From assembly GCA_003762875.1 (NCBI GenBank), contig RIBL01000006.1, forward strand, positions 1 through 64,000: a stretch of DNA of 64,000 nt, given 5' to 3'. Made by a program: the position numbers and the translations under genes. The DNA comes from Muribaculaceae bacterium Isolate-110 (HZI). Its GTDB lineage: Bacteria; Bacteroidota; Bacteroidia; Bacteroidales; Muribaculaceae. Numbering within the stretch: position 1 is the stretch's first letter; each line of letters opens with the position of its first letter. Below, piece after piece: positions 51,224 through 60,885 of the stretch. The notes below the pieces were generated by a model. It was not told the origin of the DNA. It ran no database searches and saw nothing but the letters and a program-made list of their open reading frames with translations.

Positions 51224-51886
51224 ATGAACGTGAGGATAGAGCCATCGTGGCATCACGCACTTGCCGCCGAATGGGACAAAGAATATTTCGCACGGCTCAC
51301 CGACTTCGTGCGCGGAGAGTATGCATCAGCAGTCATCTACCCGCCAGCAGGCAGGATATTTGCAGCCTTCGATGCATGCCCCTTTGACAAAGTAAAAGTC
51401 GTGATACTCGGACAAGACCCCTACCACGGCTACGGACAAGCCAACGGACTCAGCTTCTCGGTCAATCCGGGCATAGAGATACCACGCTCGCTCCAGAACA
51501 TCTATAAGGAAATCCAATCCGACCTCGGAGTGACACCACCCCACTCGGGCGACCTCAGCCGATGGGCCACACAAGGCGTATTGCTCCTCAACGCCACCCT
51601 CACCGTACGAGCAGGAAGCGCAGGCTCACACCAGGGCCGCGGCTGGGAAGAATTTACCGACGCCGCCGTGCGTCGTCTCGCCCAGGAGCGCGAAGGGCTC
51701 GTCTTTATCCTCTGGGGAGCCTACGCACAGCGCAAAGGAGCATTTATCGACCGCACGCGCCACTGCGTCATAGAGTCGCCCCACCCCTCGCCACTGAGCG
51801 CGTCGCGCGGATTTTTCGGCAGCCGCCCATTTTCCCGCGCCAACGACTATCTCGTCTCGCGGGGCCTGACACCCATCAACTGGTAA
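51224..51886 (+). CDS. ung: Uracil-DNA glycosylase (family 1)
   Basis: A 220-residue repair enzyme that removes uracil from DNA. The water-activating loop is VVILGQDPYHGYGQANGLSFSV with the catalytic Asp. The uracil-recognition strand is GVLLLNATLTVRAGSAGSHQ and the DNA-intercalating loop is ESPHPSPLSASRGFFG with the conserved His. Length fits the family. The start at 51224 gives a normal N-terminus; upstream codons overlap the promoter and tRNA. The next gene starts 11 bases after its stop and probably shares the transcript. Confidence 0.96.
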   Translation: MNVRIEPSWHHALAAEWDKEYFARLTDFVRGEYASAVIYPPAGRIFAAFDACPFDKVKVVILGQDPYHGYGQANGLSFSVNPGIEIPRSLQNIYKEIQSDLGVTPPHSGDLSRWATQGVLLLNATLTVRAGSAGSHQGRGWEEFTDAAVRRLAQEREGLVFILWGAYAQRKGAFIDRTRHCVIESPHPSPLSASRGFFGSRPFSRANDYLVSRGLTPINW

Positions 51887-51897
51887 TTACACACTGT

Positions 51898-52305
51898 ATG
51901 GAAAATATGAAATACACTCTCGACCAGCGCGTCGAGCGGGCCCGCCAACTCCGCGCCCAAGGCTACAACTGCGCCCAGTGTTTGCTCCTCTCGTTTGACG
52001 ACATCATCGAAGGCGACAGCCGTCTGCTGGCCGATATCTCCCACGGATTCGGCTCCGGTCTGGGAGCCAGCGGCGAAATATGCGGAGCCGTCACAGGCTC
52101 AGCCATGGTGCTCGGTCTCGTACACAAAGACCTCCCCCGCCCCGAACTCTACCGCCACGTCAGAGAGGCCGTGACAGCTTTCGACAACCTCGAAGGCTAC
52201 ACCGACTGTCGCGACCTCAAGAAAGAAGGAGGCAAACCGTGCATCGACCTCATCACCGACGCCGTGGCCCTCCTTCACAACCGTCTTTCCGCCCAAGATG
52301 CATAG
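51898..52305 (+). CDS. C_GCAxxG_C_C family protein
   Basis: A 135-residue protein with the conserved Cys pattern that names the family: GYNCAQCLLLSF, GEICGAVTGSAMVLGL and YTDCRDLKKEGGKPCIDLI. The Cys residues may bind a metal or take part in redox chemistry; it is predicted cytosolic. Function is not established. The ATG at 51898 (11 bases after ung) starts the conserved part; the frame stays open much further upstream through ung, so no earlier start is used. The stop overlaps the next gene by 8 bases. Confidence 0.9.
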   Translation: MENMKYTLDQRVERARQLRAQGYNCAQCLLLSFDDIIEGDSRLLADISHGFGSGLGASGEICGAVTGSAMVLGLVHKDLPRPELYRHVREAVTAFDNLEGYTDCRDLKKEGGKPCIDLITDAVALLHNRLSAQDA

Positions 52306-53572
52306 ACCCCTCACAGCCCTGCTGTCACTGCTTCTGCTGCTCCCCTTCGCCGTTCGCGGCGAAGAGCCGTCCGACACGCGCCAGGGGGTCATGCACACAT
52401 CCTTCAAAACCCTCGGCGTCACCCTCGGCGGTGATCTCTTCGCCCTGCCAGTCATCAATATCGCCGACCCGTCCGACAGGATAATAATCTCGTTTGACGA
52501 ACTTGCCGACGACCACCGTTATCTGCGCTACTCACTCACCCACTGCGACGCCTCCTGGCAGCCCGAAGGACTGGTCGACACAGAGTTTCTCGACAGCTTC
52601 AACGAAGGCACTGTCGACGACTACCGCTACTCCCGGGCCACCGTGGTCCACTACGTCCACTACACCATCACTCTGCCCAACGAACAGGTGCGCATCACAC
52701 AGCCCGGCAACTATCTGGTCAGAGTCTATGACGAGCGCGACCCCGACGACACACTCCTGCAGGCACGTTTCGCCGTGTGCGACTTCACCGCCCCCATAGG
52801 CGTCACCGTCAGTTCGCGCACCGACATCGACACCAACGACAGCCACCAGCAGCTTGGCATCACAGTCGACACTCACAATCTCAGCCTCGACGACCCCTTC
52901 AATGACCTGTGCATAGTCGTAACACAGAACGGACGCCACGACAACGAGGTCATACTCACCACCCCCCAGCGCGTCAACGGGTCGAGAGTGATATACGAAC
53001 ACCTACGTCCGCTCATCTTTGACGCAGGCAACGAATATCGCCGCTTCGACACCTCATCGGTCAACTATCCCGGACTCGGCATAGAGCGCGTAACCCACGA
53101 CACCCCCGTCTACAACGCCCTGCTCTACACCGACACACCCCGCGCCACGCAGAGCTACCTCTACGACAGCACCCAGCAGGGCCGCTACCTGGTCAGGAGC
53201 ACCGACACCTCCGACAGCGACACCGAGGCCGACTACGTGCTCACCCACTTCACCCTACAGATGCCGCCGCTGGCCGGAGCCGACATATTTATCGAAGGCG
53301 ATCTCACCGACAGGCGGTTTGACCCCGTGTCACACATGGTCTACAACCACGCCACAGGCTGTTACGAACAATCCCTGCTGCTCAAACAGGGAGCCTACAA
53401 CTACCAATACCTCACCGTGCCCAACGGCACCGACGGCCGCGGGCTCACCGCCCCCGTCGAAGGCGACAAATACCAGACCGTCAACCAATACACCGTTAAA
53501 GTCTACCACCGTCCGCGCGGCACACGCTTCGACCGACTCGTAGGCATCACCACCATCACCTCAGGCACCTGA
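52298..53572 (+). CDS. DUF5103 / type IX secretion plug-like protein
   Basis: A 424-residue exported protein (signal peptide ending about residue 20). The sequence is beta-rich throughout, with FDELADDHRYLRYSLTHCDASW near the start, then YRYSRATVVHYVHYTITLPNE and a late LLKQGAYNYQYLTV, as in the DUF5103 family. Members include the plug protein that closes the SprA channel of the type IX secretion system. Whether this bacterium runs a full type IX system cannot be judged from this window. Overlaps the previous gene by 8 bases. Confidence 0.85.
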   Translation: MHRPLTALLSLLLLLPFAVRGEEPSDTRQGVMHTSFKTLGVTLGGDLFALPVINIADPSDRIIISFDELADDHRYLRYSLTHCDASWQPEGLVDTEFLDSFNEGTVDDYRYSRATVVHYVHYTITLPNEQVRITQPGNYLVRVYDERDPDDTLLQARFAVCDFTAPIGVTVSSRTDIDTNDSHQQLGITVDTHNLSLDDPFNDLCIVVTQNGRHDNEVILTTPQRVNGSRVIYEHLRPLIFDAGNEYRRFDTSSVNYPGLGIERVTHDTPVYNALLYTDTPRATQSYLYDSTQQGRYLVRSTDTSDSDTEADYVLTHFTLQMPPLAGADIFIEGDLTDRRFDPVSHMVYNHATGCYEQSLLLKQGAYNYQYLTVPNGTDGRGLTAPVEGDKYQTVNQYTVKVYHRPRGTRFDRLVGITTITSGT

Positions 53573-53615
53573 CCCACCCATAACCTCATAACCTTCGCTC
53601 GAAGAGCGAATATAT

Positions 53616-54212
53616 ATGGAAGAAATAATGTTACAGATACAGGACACACTTGTTTCGCTTGACCTTGCGGAACAATTTTTCTGCTGCGACATCGACGCAT
53701 GTCTCGGCGAATGTTGCATCGAAGGCGACGCAGGCGCACCGCTCACCCAAGCCGAGCGCGACGAGATAGACAAGCTCCTGCCCGCCTTTGAAGACAAACT
53801 CCTCCCCTCCGCCCGCGAGCGCATCGCCGAAGCCGGCACCAGCTACCTCGACCCCGACGGCGACCTCGTCACCCAGATAGTCGAAGGGCGCAACTGCATC
53901 TACACCTGCTACGCACCCGGAGGAGTGTGTCAGTGTGCCATCGAATGCGCCCACAACGAAGGCAAGACCGGCACCTTCCGCAAACCATCATCATGCGCCC
54001 TCTACCCCGTAAGGCTCACCGAATATCCCACCTTCACAGCCGTCAACTATCACCGCTGGAAGATATGCAGTGCCGCCGAAAAAAAAGGACGTCAGCTCGG
54101 CATACGCCTTTACCAGTTTCTCAAAGGCCCACTCACCGAACGCTTCGGCAAAGAATGGTATGACGAACTGTGCATGGCATGCAAAGCCTACCTCGAAGAA
54201 TACGGAAAATAA
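53616..54212 (+). CDS. DUF3109 family cysteine-rich protein
   Basis: A 198-residue protein with clusters of Cys: FFCCDIDACLGECCIEGDAG (residues about 22-41), NCIYTCY, GVCQCAIECAHNEG, SSCALYP and a C-terminal CMACKAYLEEYG. The spacing suggests an iron-sulfur or zinc site, as in the related YkgJ-type Cys-rich proteins. DUF3109 is common in Bacteroidota and its role is unknown. It starts 43 bases after the plug-like gene, and a TATATATGG start region precedes it. A family B inverted repeat follows. Confidence 0.9.
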   Translation: MEEIMLQIQDTLVSLDLAEQFFCCDIDACLGECCIEGDAGAPLTQAERDEIDKLLPAFEDKLLPSARERIAEAGTSYLDPDGDLVTQIVEGRNCIYTCYAPGGVCQCAIECAHNEGKTGTFRKPSSCALYPVRLTEYPTFTAVNYHRWKICSAAEKKGRQLGIRLYQFLKGPLTERFGKEWYDELCMACKAYLEEYGK

Positions 54213-54215
54213 TCT

Positions 54216-54318
54216 CTTATAGTTAATAAAGTTAAAGGAGTTAAAAAAGTTAAGGAGAGCTATATCGTCTTGTAGCCCTCCTTTAAACTTTTAACCCTAT
54301 AAACTCTATAAACTATAA
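54216..54318. repeat. Inverted repeat (family B spacer element)
   Basis: The arm at about 54216-54261 (ATAGTTAATAAAGTTAAAGG, then GAGTTAAAAAAGTTAAGGAG) is largely complementary to about 54272-54318. The right arm includes the last codons of the convergent GH95 gene. Likely a bidirectional terminator between convergent genes. Confidence 0.8.
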
Positions 54319-56666
54319 GGCTTACCGGTCAGGGAGGTGATCTTGTAATCCGTCACCTTGCCGTCGCGCCACACCATGTCGACAATAAAACCGCCGCGGG
54401 CACGCAGACCCTTCACCTCACCGTCGCGCCATTGCGAAGGGAGAGCCGGCAACAGAGTTATAGACTCAGGCGTCGACTGCACAAGCATCTCGGCCACACC
54501 GGCCGTACCGCCGAAATTTCCGTCAATCTGAAACGGCGCGTGAGCGTCAAGCAGATTGGGATACGTGCCGCCGCCGCTGCGCTTGTCGGGACCCTGATAA
54601 TTGTCGGGCGACACATAGCGCAACAGACGCCTGTACATGGCATAAGCCTTTTCCCCGTCGCGCAGACGGCTGAGCAGATTCACACGCCAGCCGGTGCTCC
54701 ATCCCGTAGTGTTGTCACCCTTGATTTCAAGCGTGCGGGCCGCCGCGCGGGCCAGGTCGGGGGTAGAGTCCACCGATATGTGGCGACCCGGATAGAGCCC
54801 GTAGAGATGCGACTGATGACGGTGAGTCGGATCCTCGTCCTCCCAGTCGTGATACCACTCCTGAAGATTGCCCTTGCGGCCTATCTTATAGGGACGCAGA
54901 CGCGGCAGAGTCGAATCGATGCGTTCACACAGCTCCTCGTCAACACCGAGCGTGCGCGCCGCGTCGCGGGTATCAGCCATGCACTGATGCGCCATGGCCA
55001 GGTCGGACGTAGCCCCGTAGAGCGTAGCCCCGTGATAACCCTTGTCGGTCACATACTTGTTTTCGGGCGACGTGGAGGGCGACGTTATCAGTTCGCCATC
55101 CTTCTCGATGAGCGACAGGAGGCAAAACCACGCCGCACCGCGAAGCACCGGATAATACTCCTTCAGAAACTCGCTGTCCTGCGTGAAGAGATAATGCTCC
55201 CATATATGCGAGGCCAGCCACGCACTCCCCATGCCCCAGTTGGCCCACACGGGGTCGCCCGAATTGAGACCCACCGGATTGGTCATGGCCCAGATGTCGG
55301 AATTATGCCCGAGAGCCCAGCCCCGGCCAACGCCATAATAATGAGCGGCCGTCTCATGTCCCCCCTTGGATAGATTGGCTATCCAGGGCATCAAAGCCTT
55401 GGCGTGAAGCTCGCCCAGACCGGTCACCTCGGCCGGCCAGTAATTCTCCTCCACATTGATGTTGGTGGTATAGTTGCTGCTCCACGGCGGCAGAAGATAC
55501 TCGTTCCACAGGCCCTGCAGATTGGCCGGCACCCCTTCGGTGCGCGAGCACGAGATGAGCAGATAGCGGCCATAGTTGAAATACAGCTCCTCGAGGTCGG
55601 GATTGGTCTCGCCGAGGTCGGTATAGCGCATCAGTTGCACGTCGGTCGGGAGCGAGGCTATGGAGTCGGGCGTGGTGCCCAGGTCGAGAGTCACACGGTC
55701 AAACAGGGCTGTATAGTCGGCAAGCTGATCACGGCGCACGGCCTCCGCGCCCTTGGCCGACGCATTGCGTATGCGGGACTCCGCCAACTGTCGGTAAGGC
55801 TTGCCCTCCTTGGCCGGGTCTTTGTCAAAGCCGTTGAAACTCGTGGCATTGGTCACATAGAGATTCAGCCCCGTGCATCCGCTCACGTCGAGACTGCCGT
55901 CGGGCAGAGCCTTGACCTCACCGTCGCCGATGGGCTCGGCCTTGACTATGGTGCAGAATCGGGTGCCCCGCTCCGGGTCATAGCGCAGTTTTTCCTCAAA
56001 CGAGGTGTAGCCCGGCAGAGACTGATAGGCCGCATAGCCGGTCGAAGTGATGGCGTCGCCCGAGGCCACGGCTGTGTGAGGCAACTGCGAGTCGAGTGCG
56101 ATGACCGCACTGAACGGCCGCCCCGACAGCACCTGTATCACCATCACCGAGTCGGGAGCCGAAGCGTAATATGTGGTGAGACGGCGGTCGTCATCCGAAC
56201 GGCCGAATCCGGCAAACGTAAACGCCGTGGCCGAGTGCAGGTCAAGTCCGCGCTTATATTCGGCCGGCTTGCCTTCCGGAGTGTCCCTGTAAGTTATGGT
56301 CAGAGTGCCGAGAGGCTGATAATTCTCGCTGTAATGGCCCTGCACCTTGAGCTGGAGCGAGTCGGCCGCGCGATAATCCTCGCGGTCGAGAGCCGCGCGT
56401 ATGTCGGCCAGAGCCTCGTAGGCGTCGGGAGTGGTCACCCCCTTCTCGGGCTCGCCGGTCCAGAGAGTGATGTCGTTGAGCGAGATGCGGTCCTTGGCCG
56501 TGCCGCCATACACGATGGCACCTATCGTGCCGTTGCCAATCACCATGGCCTCCTCAAAATACTCGGCCGGCTTGTCGTAACGCATCAGATAACTGCTCTG
56601 CGGGCCCTGAGCCAAGGCTCCGGGCAAACCGGCGGCAAGTGTAAGCGATAATAATAAGTTTCGCAT
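54306..56666 (-). CDS. GH95 alpha-L-fucosidase-like glycosidase
   Basis: A 786-residue exported enzyme (signal peptide about residues 1-19). Typical GH95 features: [20 protein letters not shown] and [13 protein letters not shown] in the N-terminal beta domain, then an (alpha/alpha)6 barrel with [20 protein letters not shown] and [39 protein letters not shown] and [20 protein letters not shown], where the catalytic Asp, Asn and Glu lie in this fold. GH95 enzymes remove alpha-1,2-fucose or related galactose residues from host mucin and plant glycans. The last codons lie in a family B inverted repeat. Confidence 0.92.
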   Translation of the reverse strand: MRNLLLSLTLAAGLPGALAQGPQSSYLMRYDKPAEYFEEAMVIGNGTIGAIVYGGTAKDRISLNDITLWTGEPEKGVTTPDAYEALADIRAALDREDYRAADSLQLKVQGHYSENYQPLGTLTITYRDTPEGKPAEYKRGLDLHSATAFTFAGFGRSDDDRRLTTYYASAPDSVMVIQVLSGRPFSAVIALDSQLPHTAVASGDAITSTGYAAYQSLPGYTSFEEKLRYDPERGTRFCTIVKAEPIGDGEVKALPDGSLDVSGCTGLNLYVTNATSFNGFDKDPAKEGKPYRQLAESRIRNASAKGAEAVRRDQLADYTALFDRVTLDLGTTPDSIASLPTDVQLMRYTDLGETNPDLEELYFNYGRYLLISCSRTEGVPANLQGLWNEYLLPPWSSNYTTNINVEENYWPAEVTGLGELHAKALMPWIANLSKGGHETAAHYYGVGRGWALGHNSDIWAMTNPVGLNSGDPVWANWGMGSAWLASHIWEHYLFTQDSEFLKEYYPVLRGAAWFCLLSLIEKDGELITSPSTSPENKYVTDKGYHGATLYGATSDLAMAHQCMADTRDAARTLGVDEELCERIDSTLPRLRPYKIGRKGNLQEWYHDWEDEDPTHRHQSHLYGLYPGRHISVDSTPDLARAAARTLEIKGDNTTGWSTGWRVNLLSRLRDGEKAYAMYRRLLRYVSPDNYQGPDKRSGGGTYPNLLDAHAPFQIDGNFGGTAGVAEMLVQSTPESITLLPALPSQWRDGEVKGLRARGGFIVDMVWRDGKVTDYKITSLTGKPYSL

Positions 56667-56725
56667 GTCAGGTCGTCAGATTATTTAGGTAGTAGGATTA
56701 TGATTCGGATAACTAAGTATATAAA

Positions 56726-56759
56726 AAGGACAAAAGTCTCCCAAAAGACTTTTGTCCTT
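56726..56759. terminator. Family A hairpin between GH95 and ychF
   Basis: AAGGACAAAAGTCT and AGACTTTTGTCCTT are perfect 14-bp arms around a 6-base centre. It shares the GGACAAAAGT motif with the longer repeats at 9342 and 46037, and lies 10 bases after the ychF stop, so it probably terminates ychF. Confidence 0.8.
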
Positions 56760-56769
56760 ATGTTCTTAT

Positions 56770-57873
56770 TTACACATTGAAGAGGAAGTGCATTATGTCG
56801 CCGTCCTGAGCCACATAATTCTTGCCCTCGATAGCCATCTTGCCGGCCTCGCGCACAGCGGCCTCCGACCCGAGGGTCACATAATCGTCATACTTGATGA
56901 CCTCCGCGCGGATAAAGCCCTTCTCAAAGTCGGTGTGGATAATGCCGGCACACTGCGGAGCCTTGCTGCCGCGCATGAATGTCCAGGCACGCACCTCGTC
57001 CGAACCGGCCGTGAAGAAGGTCTGAAGATTGAGCAGAGCGTAGGCAGCACGTATCAGACGGGCCACACCCGACTCCTGCAGTCCTATCTCAGCGAGAAAC
57101 TCCTGACGCTCCTCATAGGTGTCGAGCTCGGCTATCTCGCTCTCGGTCTGCGCAGCCACGACGAGCAACTGGGCATTCTCCTCCTTGATGGCCTCGCGCA
57201 CTGCATCGACATACTTGTTGCCCTCGGCCGCCGAAGCGTCATCGACATTACAAACATACATCACAGGCTTGGACGTGAGCAGAAACAGCTCGCGGGCAAA
57301 ACGCTGCTCATCGGGAGTCTCGAGCGTCACCGTGCGGGCAGGCTTGCCCTGCTGAAGAGCCTCCTGATATTTCTTAAGCACCTCATACTGCATCTTGGCC
57401 ACCTTGTCGCCACCCGTCTGAGCCTGCTTCTGAGTCTTGGCGATGCGGCTCTCGACAGTCTCGAGGTCCTTGAGCTGAAGCTCATAGTCGATAATCTCCT
57501 TGTCGCGCACGGGGTCGACGGTATTGTGAACATGGGTCACATTGTCATCGTCAAAGCAACGCAACACATGGAGTATGGCGTCAGTCTCGCGGATATTGGC
57601 CAGAAACTTGTTGCCCAGGCCCTCGCCCTTGCTCGCGCCCTGCACCAGACCGGCGATGTCGACAATCTCCACCGTAGCGGGAACCACCGAACGGGGATTG
57701 CACATCTCCACGAGTTTGTTGAGACGGTCGTCGGGCACCGTGATCACACCCACATTGGGCTCAATGGTGCAGAAAGGAAAGTTGGCCGACTGGGCCTTAG
57801 CGTTTGAGAGACAGTTGAAAAGTGTGGACTTGCCCACATTGGGAAGCCCCACAATGCCACATTGTAGTGCCAT
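56770..57873 (-). CDS. ychF: YchF/OBG-type ATPase
   Basis: A 367-residue P-loop protein of the OBG family that prefers ATP over GTP. The P-loop is [16 protein letters not shown]3 is [14 protein letters not shown] and the altered specificity motif YVCNVDD replaces NKxD. The TGS domain follows, ending [19 protein letters not shown] and [13 protein letters not shown]-type sequence with a final [15 protein letters not shown]. It binds ribosomes and is linked to stress responses. Length is typical (about 363-367). A TACCTTTG box lies upstream. Confidence 0.95.
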   Translation of the reverse strand: MALQCGIVGLPNVGKSTLFNCLSNAKAQSANFPFCTIEPNVGVITVPDDRLNKLVEMCNPRSVVPATVEIVDIAGLVQGASKGEGLGNKFLANIRETDAILHVLRCFDDDNVTHVHNTVDPVRDKEIIDYELQLKDLETVESRIAKTQKQAQTGGDKVAKMQYEVLKKYQEALQQGKPARTVTLETPDEQRFARELFLLTSKPVMYVCNVDDASAAEGNKYVDAVREAIKEENAQLLVVAAQTESEIAELDTYEERQEFLAEIGLQESGVARLIRAAYALLNLQTFFTAGSDEVRAWTFMRGSKAPQCAGIIHTDFEKGFIRAEVIKYDDYVTLGSEAAVREAGKMAIEGKNYVAQDGDIMHFLFNV

Positions 57874-57912
57874 ATGGTGTATCGGTATTTTGTTTTTCGG
57901 TTAATATTTCTG

Positions 57913-57920
57913 CAAAGGTA
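57913..57920 (-). promoter_or_regulatory. -7 box for ychF
   Basis: TACCTTTG on the minus strand fits TAnnTTTG, about 40 bases before the ATG. Confidence 0.5.
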
Positions 57921-57983
57921 ATGATTTTTTCGCAACCTACCGTCAACAATCCGCCCCCGAGGTGCGATTAATATCAACCGCAA

Positions 57984-58484
57984 TCATCCGAGCAGAAACG
58001 CATTGTCGGGATGGGCGAGATAGAGTATGTGGCGGGCGAGCACCGAGGGGGCGGGTGAGTCAGTGAGCCATCGTGAGGCTTCAATCACCCGTGAGGCGAC
58101 ACCATGGGGCGATGATGACGGCATGAAAGTGACCGCCACCTCGGGCGGGCAGCCCCAATGCGCGGTCATGTCGGCCAGCATACCGTCAAGCCCCAACGTC
58201 GCCGGATAATATCGCGCACCCGTGCGCTGGGCCACGGCATTGCCCTCCCTGACATCCGCGGCCATGAATGCCACACGGCATCCCACAGCCGTGAAAGCCC
58301 CTATCGTCTCGGCCACGACAGGGTGCATGACATCAGCGATAACAGCCACTGTCATCGGCTCATAGCGCAACGTCAGTGAATCATTGCGACGCGGAGCCCT
58401 CATTGACGAAGAAGTGCGGCTGCGCACGGCCAGCCGTCCCGAACGATACTCCTCCATGCGCTTTTCCAGATAATTGTCAGCCAT
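57984..58484 (-). CDS. Hypothetical protein with Rossmann-like remnant
   Basis: A 166-residue protein. It begins MADNYLEKRMEEYRSGRL, a start often seen in Bacteroidota oxidoreductase-like proteins, followed by an Arg/Ser-rich stretch. About residues 45-100 look like half of a short-chain dehydrogenase Rossmann fold (TVAVIADVMHPVVAETIGAF, GCRVAFMAADVREG), but the glycine-rich loop and the YxxxK catalytic site are not visible. It could be a degenerate enzyme or a nucleotide-binding fragment. The start at 58484 avoids an upstream stretch lying over the promoter of the transporter gene. Confidence 0.55.
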   Translation of the reverse strand: MADNYLEKRMEEYRSGRLAVRSRTSSSMRAPRRNDSLTLRYEPMTVAVIADVMHPVVAETIGAFTAVGCRVAFMAADVREGNAVAQRTGARYYPATLGLDGMLADMTAHWGCPPEVAVTFMPSSSPHGVASRVIEASRWLTDSPAPSVLARHILYLAHPDNAFLLG

Positions 58485-58542
58485 CGGTATTATTAGTAGT
58501 AGTAAAAAGTTTATGTGAGGTACAAACTTAGGAATTTTTGCG

Positions 58543-58550
58543 TACATTTG
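58543..58550 (+). promoter_or_regulatory. -7 box for the BASS transporter
   Basis: TACATTTG fits TAnnTTTG, 21 bases before the ATG at 58571. Confidence 0.5.
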
Positions 58551-58570
58551 TGGCAATTTTTCATAAAAAG

Positions 58571-59491
58571 ATGAATGTAACGACATTTCGACAGCGTCTC
58601 AAACCCTGGATGCTGCCCATAGCCATGCTTGGAGGGGTGCTGTTTCATGACGTCATCAACTCCATCGCCTTCCTGGCCCCATATCTGATATTTGTGATGC
58701 TCCTGATCACGTTTTGCCGCGTCAGGCCGAGCGAATTTCGCATCACACGTCTGTCATGGATGCTCATAGCGGTGCAGACCCTCGGAGCCATCGCGCTCTA
58801 TCTCGCCCTGCTGCCGGTGAGCCGGGAGCTTGCCGAGGGCACATTCATCTGCGTGTTCTGCCCCACGGCCACAGCCGCACCGGTGATTACAGGCATGCTC
58901 GGCGGAAGCGTCCCGCGCCTGGCCACATTCTCCATAGTCTCCAACGTCACCGTGGCCATCGCCGCTCCGCTGCTCTTCACCATGATGGGCTCGGAGGCCG
59001 ACATAACCTTTCTTGAATCGGTCACCCTTATCGCCACTCGCGTGGTGCCGCTGATAATACTGCCGCTCTTCATGGCCCTGGCCCTGCGTAAAGTCATGCC
59101 ACGGGTCCATGCCGGGATAGCCTCCCGCCAGTCGCTGTCGTTCTACATATGGGCCGTGTCGCTCTTCATCGTCGTGGGACGCGCCGTCAGCTTCATCATG
59201 GCCGAGCCCCCCGAGATGATACCCGAAATGCTGTGGCTCGCCGGACTGTCACTGGCCGTGTGCTGCGGACAGTTCTACATCGGACGCCGCATCGGAGCCC
59301 GCTGCGGCGACAAGATAGCCGGAGCGCAGGGCCTCGGTCAGAAAAACACCGTGCTGGCCATATGGATGGCTCTGACCTATCTCCACCCCATCGCCTCGGT
59401 GGCCCCGGCGGCATATGTGGCGTGGCAAAACACCATCAACTCGGCCCAGCTCTATTTTAAGACCCGACGCGACGCCCGCCGTGAGAACTAA
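58571..59491 (+). CDS. BASS-type (bile acid:sodium symporter-like) transporter
   Basis: A 306-residue membrane protein with about nine or ten hydrophobic helices. The sodium-symporter fold is suggested by VFCPTATAAPVITGMLGGS (a crossover-type motif) and later GLGQKNTVLAIWMALTYLHP (second crossover). The substrate may be bile acid, pantoate or another organic anion, and sodium coupling is inferred from family. The start at 58571 gives a standard cytosolic N-terminus. A TACATTTG box lies 21 bases upstream. Confidence 0.82.
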   Translation: MNVTTFRQRLKPWMLPIAMLGGVLFHDVINSIAFLAPYLIFVMLLITFCRVRPSEFRITRLSWMLIAVQTLGAIALYLALLPVSRELAEGTFICVFCPTATAAPVITGMLGGSVPRLATFSIVSNVTVAIAAPLLFTMMGSEADITFLESVTLIATRVVPLIILPLFMALALRKVMPRVHAGIASRQSLSFYIWAVSLFIVVGRAVSFIMAEPPEMIPEMLWLAGLSLAVCCGQFYIGRRIGARCGDKIAGAQGLGQKNTVLAIWMALTYLHPIASVAPAAYVAWQNTINSAQLYFKTRRDARREN

Positions 59492-59564
59492 TCGGCTCCG
59501 CGATACGTTTAAGAATATACACTCACGTTTCAACCCTCCAACCACCTCTTAGCCCGCATAAGTC

Positions 59565-60257
59565 ATGACACCTAACAGCATGTATGAAAATCTGATGACA
59601 CTACCTCTTTTCAAGGGAGTCAGCTACTCGCGTCTGTCGGAGATAGTGGGCAACACCAGGCTTGCGTTTCTCAAATATCTCCCGGGCGAGAATATGTTTG
59701 AGGCTGGCCGGCCGTGCACACACATCAAGTTTATAATCTCGGGCCATGTACGCATGACCATACGCAACGACAGTGACCGCGTGCGCGTCAGCCAGACCCT
59801 CGCGGCCCCGTCCGTCATATCGCCCGACTTCCTGTTCGGGCGCAACACGCAATATCCCGCCTCGGCCACAGCCATCGACACGGTGTCGATAATGCAGATT
59901 GACAAGAAAGACCTCATCCCGGTGCTCCAGAGCGACGAAGTGTTTCTTTTCAACTATCTCAACATCCTCTCGACCAACGCCCAGAAGGCCGTCGACGGCA
60001 TGCTGGCCGTGACCTCCGGCTCGCTCGAGGAACGCATAGCCTTCTGGATCATAGCCCTCACGCAGATGGACGCCACCGACGTCACACTCACAGCCAAGCA
60101 ACGCGACCTCTACTCACTGTTTGGAGTGCAGCGCACCTCGTTTATAGCCGCGCTCGACTCGATGCACGCCCAGGGCATACTCGACTACACCCCGACCGAG
60201 ATACACGTGCGCTCGCGCCGCGCACTCCGATCCGTGCTCCTCAAAAGCCCCGACTGA
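59565..60257 (+). CDS. Crp/Fnr family transcriptional regulator
   Basis: A 230-residue regulator with an N-terminal cyclic-nucleotide-type sensor barrel (YSRLSEIVGNTRLAFLKYLPGENMFEAGRPCTHIKFIISGHVRM) and a C-terminal winged helix-turn-helix (LTAKQRDLYSLFGVQRTSFIAALDSM). The FNR-type Cys cluster is absent, and the residues expected to bind cAMP are not well kept, so the signal is unknown. In Bacteroidota, regulators of this group respond to redox or nitrogen oxides. A Met 5 codons later is an alternative start. Its end overlaps the convergent gene. Confidence 0.88.
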   Translation: MTPNSMYENLMTLPLFKGVSYSRLSEIVGNTRLAFLKYLPGENMFEAGRPCTHIKFIISGHVRMTIRNDSDRVRVSQTLAAPSVISPDFLFGRNTQYPASATAIDTVSIMQIDKKDLIPVLQSDEVFLFNYLNILSTNAQKAVDGMLAVTSGSLEERIAFWIIALTQMDATDVTLTAKQRDLYSLFGVQRTSFIAALDSMHAQGILDYTPTEIHVRSRRALRSVLLKSPD

Positions 60258-60688
60258 CCGTCATCCCGACAGCAGGACTCGGTGTCGTCCACCGTCGGCC
60301 GGCCCTCCGGTTCAGGCATCACCTTACGCATCACGTCTTGTGACTCTGCGCCATTGTCATGAGGCGCGGCGGCGACACCCTCGGTCACAGACTCCGCGAC
60401 AGCCTCAGACTCCGCCTTGCGGCTGCGACGCAGGGCGGCGCGTTCACGAGCCTTGCGCGAACGTTCCATAGCCTTGTCAATCTCCTGACGCAGAAACTCA
60501 AACGCCAGCCTGCATGCCGGGTCAAGTCCCCATCTGTAACTGTGGTCACCCTTGAGATAATCATTCAGGGCTTGAATCATTGAATCACCCTCAAACGTAG
60601 TGCTGAGAATGGCCCTGATACGGCCTACAAAACCATCATAAGCTTTACGGGAGAGAGGAAGATTGTCGGGATAGTCTGTTTTTTTCAT
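60185..60688 (-). CDS. Hypothetical protein, helical with basic and acidic tail
   Basis: A 167-residue protein with a helical N-terminal half (RKAYDGFVGRIRAILSTTFEG, then ACRLAFEFLRQEIDKAM), a very basic centre (RSRKARERAALRRSRKAE) and an acidic, Glu/Ser/Thr-rich tail. I recognise no family; similar small proteins occur near mobile elements of Bacteroidota. Its 3' end overlaps the Crp/Fnr gene by 73 bases on the opposite strand. A TAATTTTG -7 box lies about 30 bases upstream of the ATG at 60688. Confidence 0.5.
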   Translation of the reverse strand: MKKTDYPDNLPLSRKAYDGFVGRIRAILSTTFEGDSMIQALNDYLKGDHSYRWGLDPACRLAFEFLRQEIDKAMERSRKARERAALRRSRKAESEAVAESVTEGVAAAPHDNGAESQDVMRKVMPEPEGRPTVDDTESCCRDDGQSGLLRSTDRSARRERTCISVGV

Positions 60689-60839
60689 AACTTTACGTGA
60701 TTGATTTTTATACCGCAAAATTACCACACGCATCCCCCGCAAAAGGTGCGATAACGCCGCCCCGTCACACAAAAAATCCCCCTCACGCATAAATTTCAGC
60801 CCATTCAGCTCAATAATCTGACCAAATACGCGACGATAA

Positions 60840-60871
60840 TTTGCGTGAAAGAAAAAAACTCATTACCTTTG
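60840..60871 (+). promoter_or_regulatory. Promoter of tRNA-Leu
   Basis: TTTG (60840-60843), 20 bases, TACCTTTG (60864-60871), close to the consensus. It lies 14 bases before the tRNA 5' end. Confidence 0.75.
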
Positions 60872-60885
60872 CAACGCAAACCATC

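Noticed and set aside
55404-56651. 415-codon open frame opposite the GH95 gene
   Set aside because: Shadow frame; GH95 catalytic blocks are on the minus strand.
56752-57807. 351-codon open frame opposite ychF
   Set aside because: Shadow frame; YchF is complete and well conserved on the other strand.
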